From: Jatrophihabitans sp.
GTDB lineage: Bacteria > Actinomycetota > Actinomycetes > Mycobacteriales > Jatrophihabitantaceae
Assembly: GCA_036389035.1 (NCBI GenBank)
Contig: DASVQQ010000016.1
Span: 1-64,000 of the forward strand
Length of the DNA stretch: 64,000 nucleotides
Direction: 5' to 3'
Shown here: positions 1 to 12,033 of the stretch, piece by piece
Numbering within the stretch: the stretch's first letter is position 1
How the letters are laid out: each line of letters starts with the position of its first letter
Translations under genes and position numbers: made by a program
The notes under the pieces: generated by a model
The model's database searches: none
What the model was told of the DNA's origin: nothing
What the model saw: only the letters and a program-made list of their open reading frames with translations

Positions 1-67
1 AGTAGCCGAACCAGCAGGCCGCGAAGAGGCCGAAGGCGATCCAGTCGAGCGGGCTGAGCGAGTGCAT
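1..67 (-). CDS. N-terminus of a membrane protein, possibly DUF599 (cut by window edge)
   Basis: Reading leftwards from an ATG at 67, the 22 visible codons give a short N-terminus followed by a hydrophobic helix containing LDWIAFGLFAACWFGY. A GGAG ribosome site lies 7 bases before the ATG. DUF599 membrane proteins begin with a similar LDW-plus-helix pattern, so that family is suggested, but only the first helix is visible. The gene runs off the left edge. Confidence 0.45.
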   Translation of the reverse strand, partial: MHSLSPLDWIAFGLFAACWFGY

Positions 68-92
68 CGGGACGCTCCGGCGCGGCGGGCAC

Positions 93-122
93 GAAAAAGG
101 GCGGGCCCCGGAAGGCCCGCCC
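93..122 (-). terminator. Rho-independent terminator of icd
   Basis: A 9-bp perfect GC stem (99-107 with 114-122) closes a 6-nt loop. On the minus strand it is followed directly by five T residues. It lies 22 bases past the icd stop codon, so it most likely ends the icd transcript. Confidence 0.8.
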
Positions 123-144
123 CCGGCCGGGATTCAGGCCGCGG

Positions 145-1359
145 TCAGGCCATCGCCTTCTTCAGGTTCTCGTCGAGCTTCGCCAGGAAGGCCTGGGTGT
201 TCAGCCAGGGCTGGTCCTTGCCGATGAGGATGGCGAGGTCCTTCGTCATGGAGCCGCTCTCGACGGTCTGGATGCAGACCCGCTCGAGCGCCTCGGCGAA
301 GCCGGTGACCTCGGGGGTGCCGTCCAGCTTGCCGCGGTGCTTCAACCCACCGGTCCAGGCGAAGATCGAGGCGATCGGGTTGGTGCTGGTCTCGCGGCCC
401 TTCTGGTGCTCGCGGTAGTGGCGGGTGACGGTGCCGTGGGCGGCCTCGGACTCGACGGTGTTGCCGTCGGGGGAGAGCAGCACGGAGGTCATCAGGCCGA
501 GTGAGCCGAAGCCCTGCGCCACGATGTCGGACTGCACGTCGCCGTCGTAGTTCTTGCAGGCCCAGACGTAGCCGCCCTCCCACTTCAGCGCGGCGGCAAC
601 CATGTCGTCGATCAGCCGGTGCTCATAGGTCAGGCCCGCCGCGTCGAAGTCTGCCTTGAACTCGGACTCGAAGATCTCGGCGAAGATGTCCTTGAACCGG
701 CCGTCGTACTTCTTGAGGATGGTGTTCTTGGTGGAGAGGTACACCGGGTAGTTGCGCTGCAGGCCGTAGTTGAACGAGGCCCGCGCGAAGTCCCGGATGG
801 ACGCGTCGAGGTTGTACATCGCCAGCGCGACGCCGCCGCCGGGGAACTCGAAGACGTTCAGCTCGGTGGGCTCACCGCCGTCCTTCGGCGTGAAGGTCAG
901 CGTCAGGGTGCCCTCGCCGGGAACGACCAGGTCGGTGGCCCGGTACTGGTCGCCGAACGCGTGCCGGCCGACCACGATGGGCTTGGTCCAGCCCGGCACC
1001 AGCCGGGGCACGTTGGCCATGATGATCGGCTCGCGGAAGATCACGCCGCCCAGGATGTTGCGGATGGTGCCGTTGGGCGAGCGCCACATCTGCTTGAGGC
1101 CGAACTCCTCGACCCGGGCCTCGTCCGGGGTGATGGTGGCGCACTTGACGCCGACCCCGTGCCGCTTGATCGCCTCGGCCGCGTCGACGGTGACCTGATC
1201 GTCGGTGGCGTCGCGGTGCTCGATACCGAGGTCGTAGTAATCGAGGTTCACATCCAGGTACGGATGGATCAGCCGGTCCTTGATGAACTGCCAGATGATC
1301 CTGGTCATCTCATCGCCGTCCAGCTCGACGACGGTACCTACCACCTTGATCTTCGACAT
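145..1359 (-). CDS. icd: NADP-dependent isocitrate dehydrogenase (homodimeric type)
   Basis: This 404-residue protein oxidatively decarboxylates isocitrate to 2-oxoglutarate in the TCA cycle. The N-terminus [14 protein letters not shown], the substrate-loop segment [14 protein letters not shown] and the segment [17 protein letters not shown] near the C-terminus are typical of the eukaryote-like dimeric NADP-IDH family. Length matches the family. It is monocistronic, with a strong terminator behind it. mdh and sucCD, also TCA enzymes, lie within 19 kb. Confidence 0.97.
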   Translation of the reverse strand: MSKIKVVGTVVELDGDEMTRIIWQFIKDRLIHPYLDVNLDYYDLGIEHRDATDDQVTVDAAEAIKRHGVGVKCATITPDEARVEEFGLKQMWRSPNGTIRNILGGVIFREPIIMANVPRLVPGWTKPIVVGRHAFGDQYRATDLVVPGEGTLTLTFTPKDGGEPTELNVFEFPGGGVALAMYNLDASIRDFARASFNYGLQRNYPVYLSTKNTILKKYDGRFKDIFAEIFESEFKADFDAAGLTYEHRLIDDMVAAALKWEGGYVWACKNYDGDVQSDIVAQGFGSLGLMTSVLLSPDGNTVESEAAHGTVTRHYREHQKGRETSTNPIASIFAWTGGLKHRGKLDGTPEVTGFAEALERVCIQTVESGSMTKDLAILIGKDQPWLNTQAFLAKLDENLKKAMA

Positions 1360-1512
1360 GGATCGCCTCTCGAGTGTGCGGGCGCCGCACCGGGAGCCCC
1401 GGTGGCGCTGCTTGCTCCGAAGTTTAGGCGATCACCCCTGCCGCCCGATCCGGGTGGCGCCGGGCGCCGGCGGCTTGGCTCCTGTCCGAATCGGGTATTA
1501 GGTTGCACAACT

Positions 1513-3225
1513 ATGACTCCCCCCTCCACCGACGCCCCGACTGCCGGCGGTACGGCTCGTGATCGCACTGACGTGGACGCCCTCGCTGAAAGCCACCTCG
1601 ACGCCCAACTCGAGCTCGACCCGCTGACGGCCACCTTCATCGGCGCTCCCGGCTTCGACGACCGGATGCCCGACCTGTCCCCGGCCGGCCTGCAGGCCCT
1701 GGCGGAACTGAACCGGCGCACGTTGCGGGAGCTGGGCCAGGCCAGCCCGGCGGACGACACCGACAAGGTGACTATCGCCGCGATGATCGAACGGCTGGGA
1801 GTCCAGGACGACCTGTACGAGCTCGGGATGCCGCTTTCGGAGCTGAACAACATCGCCAGCCCGGTGCAGAACCTGCGCGACGTCTTCGACCTGATGCCCA
1901 CCGGCACCGCCGAGGAGTGGTCGCGGATCGCCAGCCGGCTCAGTGCCCTGCCGGCGGCGGTCGAGGGCTACCTGGAGTCGCTCCGGCTGGCCGCCAGCCG
2001 CGGTGACGTCGCGCCGCGCAGGCAGGTTCAGGCGTGCATCGTCCAGTGCGAGGACAACCTGGGCCCAGACGGCTTCTTCGCCGGCTTCGCCGCCGGGGCC
2101 CGCGACGCGGCGACGATCCCGGACTCGCTGCAAGCCGACCTGGACCGGGGCGCGCAGGCCGCCCAGGCCGGTTACCAGCGGCTGCGCGACTTCCTCGCCG
2201 ACGAGCTGATCGGCCAGGCGCCGGCCACCGATGCCATCGGCGCGCAGCGCTACCCGGTGCTGTCGCGCCAGTTCCTCGGCGCGTCGGTGGACCTGGCCGA
2301 GACCTACGCGTGGGGCCTGGACGAGGTGGCCCGGATCGACCGGCTGATGGCCGAGACAGCCGACGAGATCAAGTCCGGCGCCACGGTGGCCGAGGCGATC
2401 GAGGTCCTGGACGCCGACCCGGTCCGCAAGCTGCGCGGCACCGAGCAGTTGCAGGCCTGGATGCAGGAGCGATCCGACGCCGCGATCGAGGCCCTGGCCG
2501 GCAGCCACTTCGAGATCTCCGAGCAGCTCCGCAGGCTGGAATGCCGGATCGCGCCCACCCACACCGGCGTCATCTACTACTCCGGTCCCTCGGACGACTT
2601 CTCCCGACCGGGCCGGATGTGGTGGTCGGTGCCGGCCGGAGTCACCGAGTTCGCCACCTGGCGGGAGCTGACCACCGTCTACCACGAAGGGGTTCCGGGG
2701 CATCACCTGCAGATCGCCCGGGCGGTTGAGTGCAAGGACTCGCTCAACCGCTGGCGCCGGCTGGCGTCCTGGGTGTCCGGGCATGGCGAGGGCTGGGCGC
2801 TGTACGCCGAATGGCTGATGGCCGACCTCGGCTTCATGGACGATCCGGGCAACCGGTTGGGGCTGCTGGACGGCCAGTCGCTGCGCGCGGCCCGGGTCGT
2901 GATCGACATCGGCGTGCACTGTGACCTGCCGGCGCCGGCCGAGGTCGGGGGCGGCTCGTGGACCTATGACAAGGCGTGGCAATTCCTGAGCAGCCACGCC
3001 AACATGGCCCCGGAGTTCCTGCGCTACGAGCTGGAGCGCTACCTGGGCTGGCCGGGCCAGGCGCCGTCCTACAAGATCGGCGAGCGGCTGTGGCTGCAGC
3101 TGCGCGATGAGACTCGAGCCCGCGAAGGTGTGGACTTCGACCTCAAGGCCTTCCACCGCCGGGCACTGGACCTCGGCGGGCTCGGCCTGGACATCCTGCG
3201 GCAGGCGGTGCTTCGCGAGCTGTGA
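1513..3225 (+). CDS. DUF885 family protein (putative metal-dependent hydrolase)
   Basis: The ATG at 1513 gives a 570-residue protein, the usual DUF885 length. The open frame extends further upstream only because it runs antisense to icd. The family hallmark YHEGVPGHHLQIA lies near residue 400; it resembles the HExxH-type zinc sites of M32-like peptidases, and a second acidic segment follows (SGHGEGWALYAEWLM). The family is usually cytoplasmic and its substrate is mostly unknown, so a peptidase role is inference. It is divergent from icd and convergent with mdh. Confidence 0.88.
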   Translation: MTPPSTDAPTAGGTARDRTDVDALAESHLDAQLELDPLTATFIGAPGFDDRMPDLSPAGLQALAELNRRTLRELGQASPADDTDKVTIAAMIERLGVQDDLYELGMPLSELNNIASPVQNLRDVFDLMPTGTAEEWSRIASRLSALPAAVEGYLESLRLAASRGDVAPRRQVQACIVQCEDNLGPDGFFAGFAAGARDAATIPDSLQADLDRGAQAAQAGYQRLRDFLADELIGQAPATDAIGAQRYPVLSRQFLGASVDLAETYAWGLDEVARIDRLMAETADEIKSGATVAEAIEVLDADPVRKLRGTEQLQAWMQERSDAAIEALAGSHFEISEQLRRLECRIAPTHTGVIYYSGPSDDFSRPGRMWWSVPAGVTEFATWRELTTVYHEGVPGHHLQIARAVECKDSLNRWRRLASWVSGHGEGWALYAEWLMADLGFMDDPGNRLGLLDGQSLRAARVVIDIGVHCDLPAPAEVGGGSWTYDKAWQFLSSHANMAPEFLRYELERYLGWPGQAPSYKIGERLWLQLRDETRAREGVDFDLKAFHRRALDLGGLGLDILRQAVLREL

Positions 3226-3246
3226 GCCGGGGGCTGAGACGCTGAA

Positions 3247-3272
3247 CCCGGCAGGCGATCGCGCCTGCCGGG
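3247..3272. terminator. Hairpin between convergent DUF885 gene and mdh
   Basis: An 11-bp perfect inverted repeat (CCCGGCAGGCG / CGCCTGCCGGG) has a 4-nt loop and lies between two facing stop codons. There is no clear T tract on either side. Such hairpins often end transcription in actinobacteria, and a bidirectional role is inferred from position. Confidence 0.6.
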
Positions 3273-3307
3273 CGGCCGGTTCAAATACAGCTCAGATCCA
3301 GCCCAGC

Positions 3308-4936
<1,629 letters not shown>

Positions 4937-4940
<4 letters not shown>

Positions 4941-5470
4941 TTGCGATAGGCCCTGTTCAAGGCCGCGTTGCGCTCGTCCTCGGTGACGATCCCCAGCAGT
5001 GGACTGACCTGGCGCAGGTTCTCGCCGATCTCCCCGCCGACCAGAAAAGCTTCGACCATGCGCTCAGCCGGCAAGCTGAGGATGACGGCCCACTCATCAA
5101 GCCACCGCACGGCTCCCGGGGTGCGGAGCTTGCGGCGCATTCGCGCCAACTCGGCCTCCGCACGTGAAGGTGACACCTTGCCCTCAAGGATGTGGCGCGC
5201 TATCTCGCGGTGCAGCTCGTAATGAAACCTCGCGTCTGGCCTGTCGTACCGCACTCGCGGCGGTAGCGCGGGCTCATCGCGCCGACCGGCCAGGATGCGG
5301 TGTACGGCGACCTGATTAGTCCCCAGAGCGGCGGCGATGGCTCGCTGACTCAAACCCGCCTCCGCCGCTCGCACTACGGCGTCGGTCAGCCGCAGACGTG
5401 CTTGGGACAGCTCGTAGCTCGCTCTCGCCAACTCGAGCTGAACTCGTTCGGTCTCTACCGCCCGCGTCAT
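4937..5470 (-). CDS. HTH DNA-binding protein, putative antitoxin/autoregulator
   Basis: The protein has 177 residues. After an N-terminal amphipathic helix it carries a clear helix-turn-helix, AGLSQRAIAAALGTNQVAVHRILAG (residues about 38-62; AGLSQRAIAAAL then GTNQVAVHRILAG). A charged C-terminal half follows. The ATG overlaps a 17-bp palindrome. A TACAAT -10-like hexamer lies 7 bases before the ATG, so transcription could be leaderless and self-repressed. It is the first gene of a two-gene unit with the nucleotidyltransferase-like gene. Confidence 0.75.
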
Positions 5471-5486
5471 GATACAAATTGTATCA
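5470..5486. promoter_or_regulatory. Palindromic operator and -10 of the HTH/nucleotidyltransferase pair
   Basis: TGATACAA-A-TTGTATCA is a perfect 8-bp inverted repeat with a 1-nt centre. On the minus strand it contains TACAAT, a good -10 hexamer, and it touches the start codon of the HTH gene. A repressor bound here would block both RNA polymerase and initiation, as expected of an autoregulated toxin-antitoxin unit. Confidence 0.7.
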
Positions 5487-5780
5487 GGACAGTGTCAGCT
5501 CCGGAGGCAGGGCCACCGCGACCAAAAAGGTGAACACCGCCAGCCCCCAGTAACAGGCGACGTCGAAGGCCCGCCGGCGCACCCGCAGCAGGCCGGCCTG
5601 CTCATTGCTCAGGGTCAGCCGGAAGAAGCCGGCCACCAGCATCCCCACAGCCATGCCGCCCACCGCGCGAAGCCAGTGCTGGGGCGCCAGCGCCACCGAC
5701 AGCACCGCGGTCAGCTCGATCAGCAGCACCACGCCGAACGGGACCTCTTTGAGGTCGCGGCCCGGCAACCAGCTTGTCAT
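5484..5780 (-). CDS. DUF3017 small membrane protein
   Basis: The protein has 98 residues and about three hydrophobic helices (PFGVVLLIELTAVLSVALA, RAVGGMAVGMLVAGFFRL, ACYWGLAVFTFLVAVAL). DUF3017 genes commonly sit directly after folD in actinobacteria, and here only 3 bases separate them. Its last codons lie beside the operator of the next module. Function unknown. Confidence 0.8.
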   Translation of the reverse strand: MTSWLPGRDLKEVPFGVVLLIELTAVLSVALAPQHWLRAVGGMAVGMLVAGFFRLTLSNEQAGLLRVRRRAFDVACYWGLAVFTFLVAVALPPELTLS

Positions 5781-5783
5781 CGC

Positions 5784-6641
5784 TCAGCCCGCAGCCAGGC
5801 GCTCGGCGGCAGCCACCACATTGCTCAGCAACATCGCCCTGGTCATCGGCCCGACACCGCCGGGGTTCGGGGCCAGGCAGCCGGCCACCTCGGCCACGCC
5901 GGCCGCCACGTCACCGGCGATCCTGCCGTCCACCCGGCTGACGCCGACGTCCAGGACGGCGGCTCCCGGTTTGACCATGTCGGCGGTGATCAGGCCGGCC
6001 ACCCCGGCGGCCGCCACCACGATGTCGCCCCGGCGCACCTGGCCGGCCAGGTCGCGGGTGCCGGTGTGGCACAGGGTCACCGTGGCGTTCTCCGAGCGGC
6101 GGGTCAGCAACAGCCCCAGCGGCCGGCCCACCGTCAGCCCACGGCCGATGACCACCGCATGCGCTCCGACGATCGGCACGTCATAGCGGCGCAGCAGCTC
6201 GATGACGCCCATCGGCGTGCACGGCAACGGGCCCGGCTGGCCGAGCACCAGCGAGCCCAGGTTGTACGGGTGCAGGCCGTCGACGTCCTTGCTCGGGTCG
6301 ACCCGGCTCAGGATCGCGAACTCATCCAGCCCGGTGGGCTGCTGGACCAGGAACGCGGTGCAGGCCGGATCGGCGTTCAGCTCGTCCACCACGGCCAGCA
6401 CCTCGGCCAGGCTGGCGGTGGCGGGCAGCTCGCGCTGGATGCTGGCGATTCCGATCTCGGCGCAGTCGCGGTGCTTGGCCGAGACGTACCACCGGCTTCC
6501 GGGGTCATCGCCCACCAGCACGGTGCCCAGGCCCGGCACCACTCCTCGGGCGGCCAGCGCGGCGATCCGGTGCTTGAGCTCGGACTTGATGCTCGCGAGG
6601 GTCGCCTTGCCGTCCAGGATCGTTGCGGTCACCCCGCTCAT
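5784..6641 (-). CDS. folD: Methylenetetrahydrofolate dehydrogenase/cyclohydrolase FolD
   Basis: This bifunctional enzyme interconverts 5,10-methylene-, methenyl- and 10-formyl-tetrahydrofolate, supplying formyl groups for the PurN and PurH reactions encoded nearby. The signature [14 protein letters not shown] holds the catalytic lysine. Q-Q-P ([11 protein letters not shown]), [22 protein letters not shown] and [13 protein letters not shown] are all present. The ATG at 6641 gives 285 residues, the family length; the 17 upstream residues are not conserved. Confidence 0.95.
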   Translation of the reverse strand: MSGVTATILDGKATLASIKSELKHRIAALAARGVVPGLGTVLVGDDPGSRWYVSAKHRDCAEIGIASIQRELPATASLAEVLAVVDELNADPACTAFLVQQPTGLDEFAILSRVDPSKDVDGLHPYNLGSLVLGQPGPLPCTPMGVIELLRRYDVPIVGAHAVVIGRGLTVGRPLGLLLTRRSENATVTLCHTGTRDLAGQVRRGDIVVAAAGVAGLITADMVKPGAAVLDVGVSRVDGRIAGDVAAGVAEVAGCLAPNPGGVGPMTRAMLLSNVVAAAERLAAG

Positions 6642-6688
6642 CTTGCCAGTCCCGCTTCGGTTGCCCGCCCGCCACGGCAGCAGGCGGA

Positions 6689-7336
6689 TCAACCGATCCG
6701 GACGCCGAGGTACTGGGCGAAGGCGAGTGCCTGCTCGACCTCGACCCGGGCGCCGGTGAGGTCGACGATCCTGGGGTCCAGCCCCTCGATCACCGCCCCG
6801 CGCAGGTCGGCGTCGCGCAGCGAGGCCTGCCCCCAGCGCAGCCCGCGCAGGTTGGCCCCGCGCAGCACGCAGCGGTCCAGCTTGGCCCCGGTGACGTTGG
6901 CGTCCACCAGCTTGACGTCGGTGAAGTCCAGCTCGCGCAGGTCGGCCCCGCCCAGGGACACGGCGGTCCAGTCACCGCCGGAGATGGTGACCGAGCGCAG
7001 CGGCGTGTCGGCGAACACCGAGCCGGTCAGCTTGCACTCGATCAGGCTGGCGTCGTTGAACCGGGTCCGGTTGAACGAGCAGGCCACGAAGGCGGTGCGC
7101 AGGTGCGAGGAGCCGTTGAGCTCGGCCCGGTCGAAGCTGCAGTCGGTGAAGCTGCACGCCTCGGTGCTGAGCTCGTCCATGGACGCCTCGTCGAACCGGC
7201 ACCGGGTGAACTGCAGCCGCCGCAGCGACAGCTCCCGCAGATCCGTGCCGACGAAGTCCTCGTCGGCGATCTCCGGCCCGCCGGCCAGCAGCTCCGCGAA
7301 CCAGGCCGGCAGGTCGGGCCGGTCATCGGAACTCAT
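6689..7336 (-). CDS. Pentapeptide-repeat protein
   Basis: About 215 residues, mostly A(D/N)Lxx-type pentapeptide repeats such as [11 protein letters not shown] and [15 protein letters not shown], which fold into a right-handed quadrilateral beta-helix. Some members mimic DNA, but most have no known function. The gene lies between purH and folD in the same direction, so it is probably cotranscribed. An ATG at 7348 would add four residues. Confidence 0.85.
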   Translation of the reverse strand: MSSDDRPDLPAWFAELLAGGPEIADEDFVGTDLRELSLRRLQFTRCRFDEASMDELSTEACSFTDCSFDRAELNGSSHLRTAFVACSFNRTRFNDASLIECKLTGSVFADTPLRSVTISGGDWTAVSLGGADLRELDFTDVKLVDANVTGAKLDRCVLRGANLRGLRWGQASLRDADLRGAVIEGLDPRIVDLTGARVEVEQALAFAQYLGVRIG

Positions 7337-7349
7337 GACTGCCTGCACA

Positions 7350-8930
7350 TCAGTGCGCGAAGTGCCGGGTGCCGGTGAGGTACATCGTCAGGCCGGCGGC
7401 CTCGGCGGTGGCGATGACCTCGCCGTCGCGGATCGAGCCGCCGGGCTGCGCCACCGCCCGGACCCCGGCGTCGATCAGCACCTGCAGGCCGTCGGGAAAC
7501 GGAAAGAAGGCGTCCGAGGCGGCGTAGCTGCCGGCGGCGCGATCAGCTGCCCGGGCCACCGCCAGCCGGGCCGAGTCCACCCGGTTGACCTGGCCCATGC
7601 CGACCCCCACCGTGGCACGGTTGCTGGCAAGCAGGATGGCGTTGGACTTGACGGTCCGCACCGCGCGCCAGGCGAACTCCAACTCAGCCAGCTCGTCCTG
7701 CGACAGCGCCGCCCCGCAGGCCAGCGTCCAGTTGGCCGGCTCGTCACCGGCGGCGTCCAGGGCGTCGGCGTCCTGCATCAGCACCCCGCCCGAGATCGGC
7801 CTGGGCTCGACGCCGCGTGGTCGCGGGCCGGGAACCATCAGAAGCCGCAGGTTCTTCTTCGCCGTCAGCGCCTCCAACGCGGCCGGTTCGAAGGCCGGCG
7901 CCAGGATCACCTCGGTGAAGACGTCGCCGACCTGTTCGGCCAGCGCCGCGGTGACCGGCCGGTTGACGGCGATCACGCCGCCGTAGGCCGAGACCGGGTC
8001 GCAGGCGTGCGCCAGCGCGTGCGCCACGGCGACGTCGGGGCCGAGGGCGATACCGCACGGGTTGGCGTGCTTGATGATCGCCACGCACGGCTCGGCGAAG
8101 TCGAAGGCGGCCCGGTAGGCGGCGTCGGCGTCGACGTAGTTGTTGAAGCTCATCGCCTTGCCGTGCAGCTGCTCGGCCTGCGCGATGCCCGGCTCGGCGC
8201 CCTGCTGGATGTAGAGCGCGGCCCGCTGGTGCGGGTTCTCGCCGTAGCGCAGCACCTCGGCCCGCTCGAGCGCCACCCCCACGTAGGGCGACCAGCAGGA
8301 CGACTCGGTGTGCAGGGACTCGGCGGCGGCGTCAGCCAGCACGGTCTGCTCACCGAACCAGTTGGCGACCGCGGCGTCATAGGCGGCGGTATGGGCATAG
8401 GCCCGGCCGGCCAGGCGTTGCCGGCTCGCCTGGTCGAAACCGCCCGCTGCCACCGCGGCCAGCACCTCGGGGTAGCCGGCCGGGTCGACCACCACGGCGA
8501 CCGAACCGTGGTTCTTCGCCGAGGCCCGCACCATCGCCGGGCCGCCGATGTCGATCTGCTCGACGATCTCGGACTCCGAAGCTCCCGAGGCGACGGTCTC
8601 GCGGAACGGGTAGAGGTTCACCACCACCAGCTGAAAGGTGTCGATGCCCAGTTCTCGCACGGTGGACAGGTGCTCGGGGTTGCCCTGGTCGGCCAGCAGG
8701 CCGGCGTGCACGTGCGGGTGCAGCGTCTTCACCCGGCCGCCGAGGATCTCGGGAAAGCCGGTCACCGAGTCGACCGCGGTCACCGGTATGCCCAGCTCGG
8801 CGATCCGGGCCGCGGTCGACCCGGTGGAGACGATCTCGACGCCGGATTCGTGCAGGCCCCGCGCCAGCTCAGCCAACCCGGTCTTGTCATAGACGCTGAC
8901 CAGCGCGCGGCGAACGGGAATACGGGTCAT
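7350..8930 (-). CDS. purH: Bifunctional AICAR transformylase/IMP cyclohydrolase
   Basis: PurH performs the last two steps of IMP synthesis. The 526-residue protein has the N-terminal cyclohydrolase (MGS-like) domain ([36 protein letters not shown]) and the C-terminal transformylase domain ([35 protein letters not shown], then GSIRDGEVI). Its start overlaps the purN stop in an ATGA, indicating coupled translation. Confidence 0.97.
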   Translation of the reverse strand: MTRIPVRRALVSVYDKTGLAELARGLHESGVEIVSTGSTAARIAELGIPVTAVDSVTGFPEILGGRVKTLHPHVHAGLLADQGNPEHLSTVRELGIDTFQLVVVNLYPFRETVASGASESEIVEQIDIGGPAMVRASAKNHGSVAVVVDPAGYPEVLAAVAAGGFDQASRQRLAGRAYAHTAAYDAAVANWFGEQTVLADAAAESLHTESSCWSPYVGVALERAEVLRYGENPHQRAALYIQQGAEPGIAQAEQLHGKAMSFNNYVDADAAYRAAFDFAEPCVAIIKHANPCGIALGPDVAVAHALAHACDPVSAYGGVIAVNRPVTAALAEQVGDVFTEVILAPAFEPAALEALTAKKNLRLLMVPGPRPRGVEPRPISGGVLMQDADALDAAGDEPANWTLACGAALSQDELAELEFAWRAVRTVKSNAILLASNRATVGVGMGQVNRVDSARLAVARAADRAAGSYAASDAFFPFPDGLQVLIDAGVRAVAQPGGSIRDGEVIATAEAAGLTMYLTGTRHFAH

Positions 8931-9526
8931 GAATTCGACTCCTCATGATCTTCGGTGACGCCTCGTCCAAGGCACAGCTGGCGGATCGTGTCGAGAAACA
9001 AAGGCTTCTCGGCAAGCTGGATGCGTTGTCGCAAGGTGTCGACGGTGTCGCCGGGGCACACCGGCACCGCCGCCTGGGCCAGGATCGGGCCGGTGTCGAC
9101 GCCGGCGTCGACCCGGTGCACCGTGACACCGGTGATCTTGACGCCGTGCGCCAGCGCGTCGGCGACGGCATGCCCGCCCGGAAACGACGGCAGCAGCGAC
9201 GGATGGGTGTTGATCATCTCGAACCGGCTGACCGTGGCCGGGGCCAGCACTCGCATGAAGCCGGCCAGCAGCACCAGGTCCGGGCGGTGACCGGCGATCG
9301 CCTCGGTGAGCGCGGCGTTCCAGCCGGCGCGGTCGGCGTAGTCGGCAAGGGGCGCCGCGAAGGTCGGCACCCCGGCCTCAGCCGCGCGTCGCATCGCCGG
9401 GCACCCCGGCCGGTCGGTGCCGGCGGCCACCACCCGGGCGCCGAAGTCCGGATCGGCGGCGGCGTCCAGCACCGCCTGCAGAGTGCTTCCCGAGCCGGAT
9501 GCGAGTACGACGAGCCGGACGGTCAC
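8927..9526 (-). CDS. purN: Phosphoribosylglycinamide formyltransferase
   Basis: PurN transfers a formyl group from 10-formyl-THF to GAR. The 199-residue protein carries [17 protein letters not shown] (phosphate loop), [11 protein letters not shown], the catalytic-site [12 protein letters not shown] and [17 protein letters not shown]. The start codon is GTG at 9526. The order perM-purN-purH matches mycobacteria. Confidence 0.96.
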   Translation of the reverse strand: MTVRLVVLASGSGSTLQAVLDAAADPDFGARVVAAGTDRPGCPAMRRAAEAGVPTFAAPLADYADRAGWNAALTEAIAGHRPDLVLLAGFMRVLAPATVSRFEMINTHPSLLPSFPGGHAVADALAHGVKITGVTVHRVDAGVDTGPILAQAAVPVCPGDTVDTLRQRIQLAEKPLFLDTIRQLCLGRGVTEDHEESNS

Positions 9527-9570
9527 CCGGCCACCCTACTGGGGCCCGGCCGGGGCCGATCCGCGTGCCG

Positions 9571-10869
9571 CTAGCTGGCGTTGCGCGAGCGCGCCGCCGG
9601 CTCGGTGACCGGCTCCGGCTCGTGCGAGCGGGGTTGCTCGCGGGCTTCGGCCGGCTCGGTGACCGGCTCGGACCTCAGCACGTACAGGCCGGGCCGGCCC
9701 CGCTCGGCGAGCCGGTCGCGCAGCAGTTCCACGCCCAGCCAGAGTGCGGCCGCCAGCAGCACCAGCAGCGCGCCGGCAAGGCCGACCGCCCACCACCGCG
9801 CCCCGACGCCACGCAGCGCACCCGGGCCCAGGTCGCCGGCGGCCAGTCCGGTCAGCACCGCCAGCAGCGCGCCGGCCAGCGCCGCCGCGGCAGCGCAGTC
9901 GGCCAGCCGGCGGAGCCATCCCTGGTCCGGTGGCGCGGCCTGGGCGGGTTGCGTCTCCTGCGTCTCCTGCGTCTCCTGCGTCCCCGACACGAGGCGCAGC
10001 ACCGCCCAGCCGGCCAGCAGCGCCAGCACCAGGATCGCCAGCGAGCCGGCCACCGCCGCCGGCTGCTCGAGCGGCAGCCCGGCCAGCAACGGAAACACCG
10101 GTAACCGGCCGGAGCTCACCGCGAAGGCCGACACCGAAGTGTGGACGCCGATATCGAACCCCGGGCCGGTCAGGTAACTGACGCCGGCCAGCGTGGCGTT
10201 CGGAGTGGCCGAGATCGCCAGCAGCGCGACCGGCAGTCCCGCCGCCCCGGGCGCGAGCTGGCGTTGCAGTGCCACCGCCTCGGAGAAGTGGGTGACCAGC
10301 ATGCCCGCTGACAGCAGCGCGCCGGCCGCCAGGTAGCCGGCTGTCACCAGAGCCGCCGCCCGGAACACCAGCCGCCACCGGGCCGGCAGCCGGGACCAGA
10401 CGAGCTCGGCGGACCGGGCGCCGCCACCGACGGCGAGCACGAACACCAGCGCCGCCACCGTGCTGCGCGGCACCGGCGCGTAGGTGCTGCCCAGCCGCGA
10501 CCAGCCCGCCAGCACCGCCGAGGCCACCGTGTAGCCCAACGCCAGGCCGGCAAACCCGGACCAGGAGTCCTGGCGTCGGGCGTGCCCGGCTACCAGCCAG
10601 CCGAGCAGGACGGTCACCAGCAGCGGGGTCAGCGTGACCTGGGTGCCGGCCAGCACGATCCCGCCGTGCGCGCCGGCCAGCGCGGTCAGGGCGGCGGCTT
10701 TGAGCGCCGAGGACGCCGGAGTGGTGTCCGCCCCGGGCATGAACCAAGCCGCGTAGCTGGCCAGGGCGCAACAGCCGACGGCGATCAGCAGCAGGCCTAC
10801 CCCGGAGACCACGCCGTGGCGAAACCGGGTCAGCCAGCCAGGCGGGTGCTGCTGGTCGGCGGAACTCAC
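9571..10869 (-). CDS. perM: PerM/DUF6350 integral membrane protein
   Basis: The 432-residue protein has about ten hydrophobic segments. It matches the DUF6350 family, now called cell division protein PerM after M. tuberculosis Rv0955. The upstream DUF5336 gene and downstream purN-purH are arranged exactly as around Rv0955. A cytoplasmic linker carries three tandem QET tripeptides near residues 297-306. A role in divisome stability during infection-like stress is known for the mycobacterial protein; here it is inferred. Confidence 0.83.
   Translation of the reverse strand: MSSADQQHPPGWLTRFRHGVVSGVGLLLIAVGCCALASYAAWFMPGADTTPASSALKAAALTALAGAHGGIVLAGTQVTLTPLLVTVLLGWLVAGHARRQDSWSGFAGLALGYTVASAVLAGWSRLGSTYAPVPRSTVAALVFVLAVGGGARSAELVWSRLPARWRLVFRAAALVTAGYLAAGALLSAGMLVTHFSEAVALQRQLAPGAAGLPVALLAISATPNATLAGVSYLTGPGFDIGVHTSVSAFAVSSGRLPVFPLLAGLPLEQPAAVAGSLAILVLALLAGWAVLRLVSGTQETQETQETQPAQAAPPDQGWLRRLADCAAAAALAGALLAVLTGLAAGDLGPGALRGVGARWWAVGLAGALLVLLAAALWLGVELLRDRLAERGRPGLYVLRSEPVTEPAEAREQPRSHEPEPVTEPAARSRNAS
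9952..9981. repeat. 9-bp tandem repeat encoding QET in perM
   Basis: The unit CGTCTCCTG occurs three times head to tail, plus three further bases. On the coding strand it encodes Gln-Glu-Thr repeats in a hydrophilic linker. Copy number can change without shifting the frame. Confidence 0.8.
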
Positions 10870-10976
10870 CCATCCAGGCTCGCAAAGCGGGCCGCGATGT
10901 CGGACCAGGCGCGCCGGGTGTGGCGACTATCGCCCGACCGGCCGGCCGCGCCTTACCGCGCGGTGACTGCGCAGGC

Positions 10977-11921
10977 TCACCGCGGTGGCTGCGGCCACTG
11001 GCCCGGCTGACCGGAAGGCGGCTGCTCGGGCTGGCCCGATGGCGGCTGGCCCTGCTGGCCGGGCTGCTGACCCGACGGCGCCTGGCCTTGCGGCCCCCAG
11101 GTGGACTGGCCCGGCTGGCCGGGCTGCTGACCCGGCTGGCCCCAGGAGGACTGGCCGTAGTGCGTCGGCTGCCCGTACCCGGGTTGCCCGGCTCCGGACT
11201 GCCCGTACGGCGGCTGGGCATATCCGCCGCGACCATAGCTGGGCTGGCCATAGCCTGGCCGGCCGTAGCCGGGCTGCCCGTACTGCTGTTGGCCGTACTG
11301 CGGTTGGCCATAGCCCGGTTGCCCGTACTGCTGTTGGCCATAGGCCGGTTGGCCATACCCCGGTTGGCCATACCCCGGTTGGCCGTAAGGCGCTGAGCCG
11401 TACGGCGGCTGGCCGTATCCGGGATAGGCCTGGCTGGCTGCCACGTAGTCCGCGGCCGCCTGCTGGGCCTGCAGCGCCCGGACCCGATCGGCCCGCACCG
11501 TCTTGCCGCTGCCGCGCAGCCAACCGAACACCAGCGCGATCGCCTGGCCGGCCGCGGTCAGCAGGCCGGCCACCGAACCGGCCTGGACGGTGGCGCTGTC
11601 GGGTTTGGCGATCATGCCGCCGAGCACGATGATCGCCGCGGCGGCAGCCAGCATGGCGGCCACCGGCGGTGTCTCGACCTGGTGCGGCCGGCCGGCCAGT
11701 ATCTGGTGCAGGGTCACCCCGCTGGCGGCGAGCACCAGGCCGATCCCGGCCGCGCCGGTGCCGGAGTGGAAACCCGACATGCCGCCGGCGGAGTCACCTA
11801 CGGTGCCGAACCACCCCAGGAATCCCCAGAGCACCATCGGCGCGCCGAGCGCCGCCCCCACCACGTCCCATGGCCGGGCTCGCACCAGGGCGCCGGCGGC
11901 CAGCTGATCGAGCTGATTCAT
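10977..11921 (-). CDS. DUF5336 membrane protein with YGQP-repeat tail
   Basis: The protein has 314 residues. About four transmembrane helices occupy residues 15-140 and match DUF5336 (M. tuberculosis Rv0954 group). The last 150 residues are low complexity: many tandem YGQP(G/A) units, then Q/P/G-rich sequence. Rv0954 also precedes perM, which supports orthology. Tyrosine- and glutamine-rich tails of this kind may self-associate, but no function can be assigned. The gap to perM is 107 bases. Confidence 0.82.
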   Translation of the reverse strand: MNQLDQLAAGALVRARPWDVVGAALGAPMVLWGFLGWFGTVGDSAGGMSGFHSGTGAAGIGLVLAASGVTLHQILAGRPHQVETPPVAAMLAAAAAIIVLGGMIAKPDSATVQAGSVAGLLTAAGQAIALVFGWLRGSGKTVRADRVRALQAQQAAADYVAASQAYPGYGQPPYGSAPYGQPGYGQPGYGQPAYGQQQYGQPGYGQPQYGQQQYGQPGYGRPGYGQPSYGRGGYAQPPYGQSGAGQPGYGQPTHYGQSSWGQPGQQPGQPGQSTWGPQGQAPSGQQPGQQGQPPSGQPEQPPSGQPGQWPQPPR

Positions 11922-11950
11922 GCCCCTGAATCTAGGCGATAACGCACCGC

Positions 11951-11984
11951 GGCGGCTGGGGACGGGTTATCGTCCCCAGCCGCC
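11951..11984. terminator. Strong intergenic hairpin between the two YGQP-protein genes
   Basis: A perfect 14-bp stem (GGCGGCTGGGGACG and its complement) closes a 6-nt loop. It lies 50 bases after the stop of the upstream gene and 30 bases before the start of the downstream gene. There is no T tract. It probably ends or attenuates the upstream transcript. Confidence 0.6.
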
Positions 11985-12033
11985 GGGTAGCGCCACGGGT
12001 CTGACGGACGCGAAAGCGTCAGCCGGAAAGGCG

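Noticed and set aside
619..1512. Upstream extension of the DUF885 frame
   Set aside because: It is antisense to icd and unlike DUF885; the ATG at 1513 gives the family length.
5469..8948. 1159-codon plus-strand open frame
   Set aside because: It lies wholly antisense to folD, the pentapeptide gene and purH and is Gly/Gln/His/Arg-rich, a typical GC-bias shadow.
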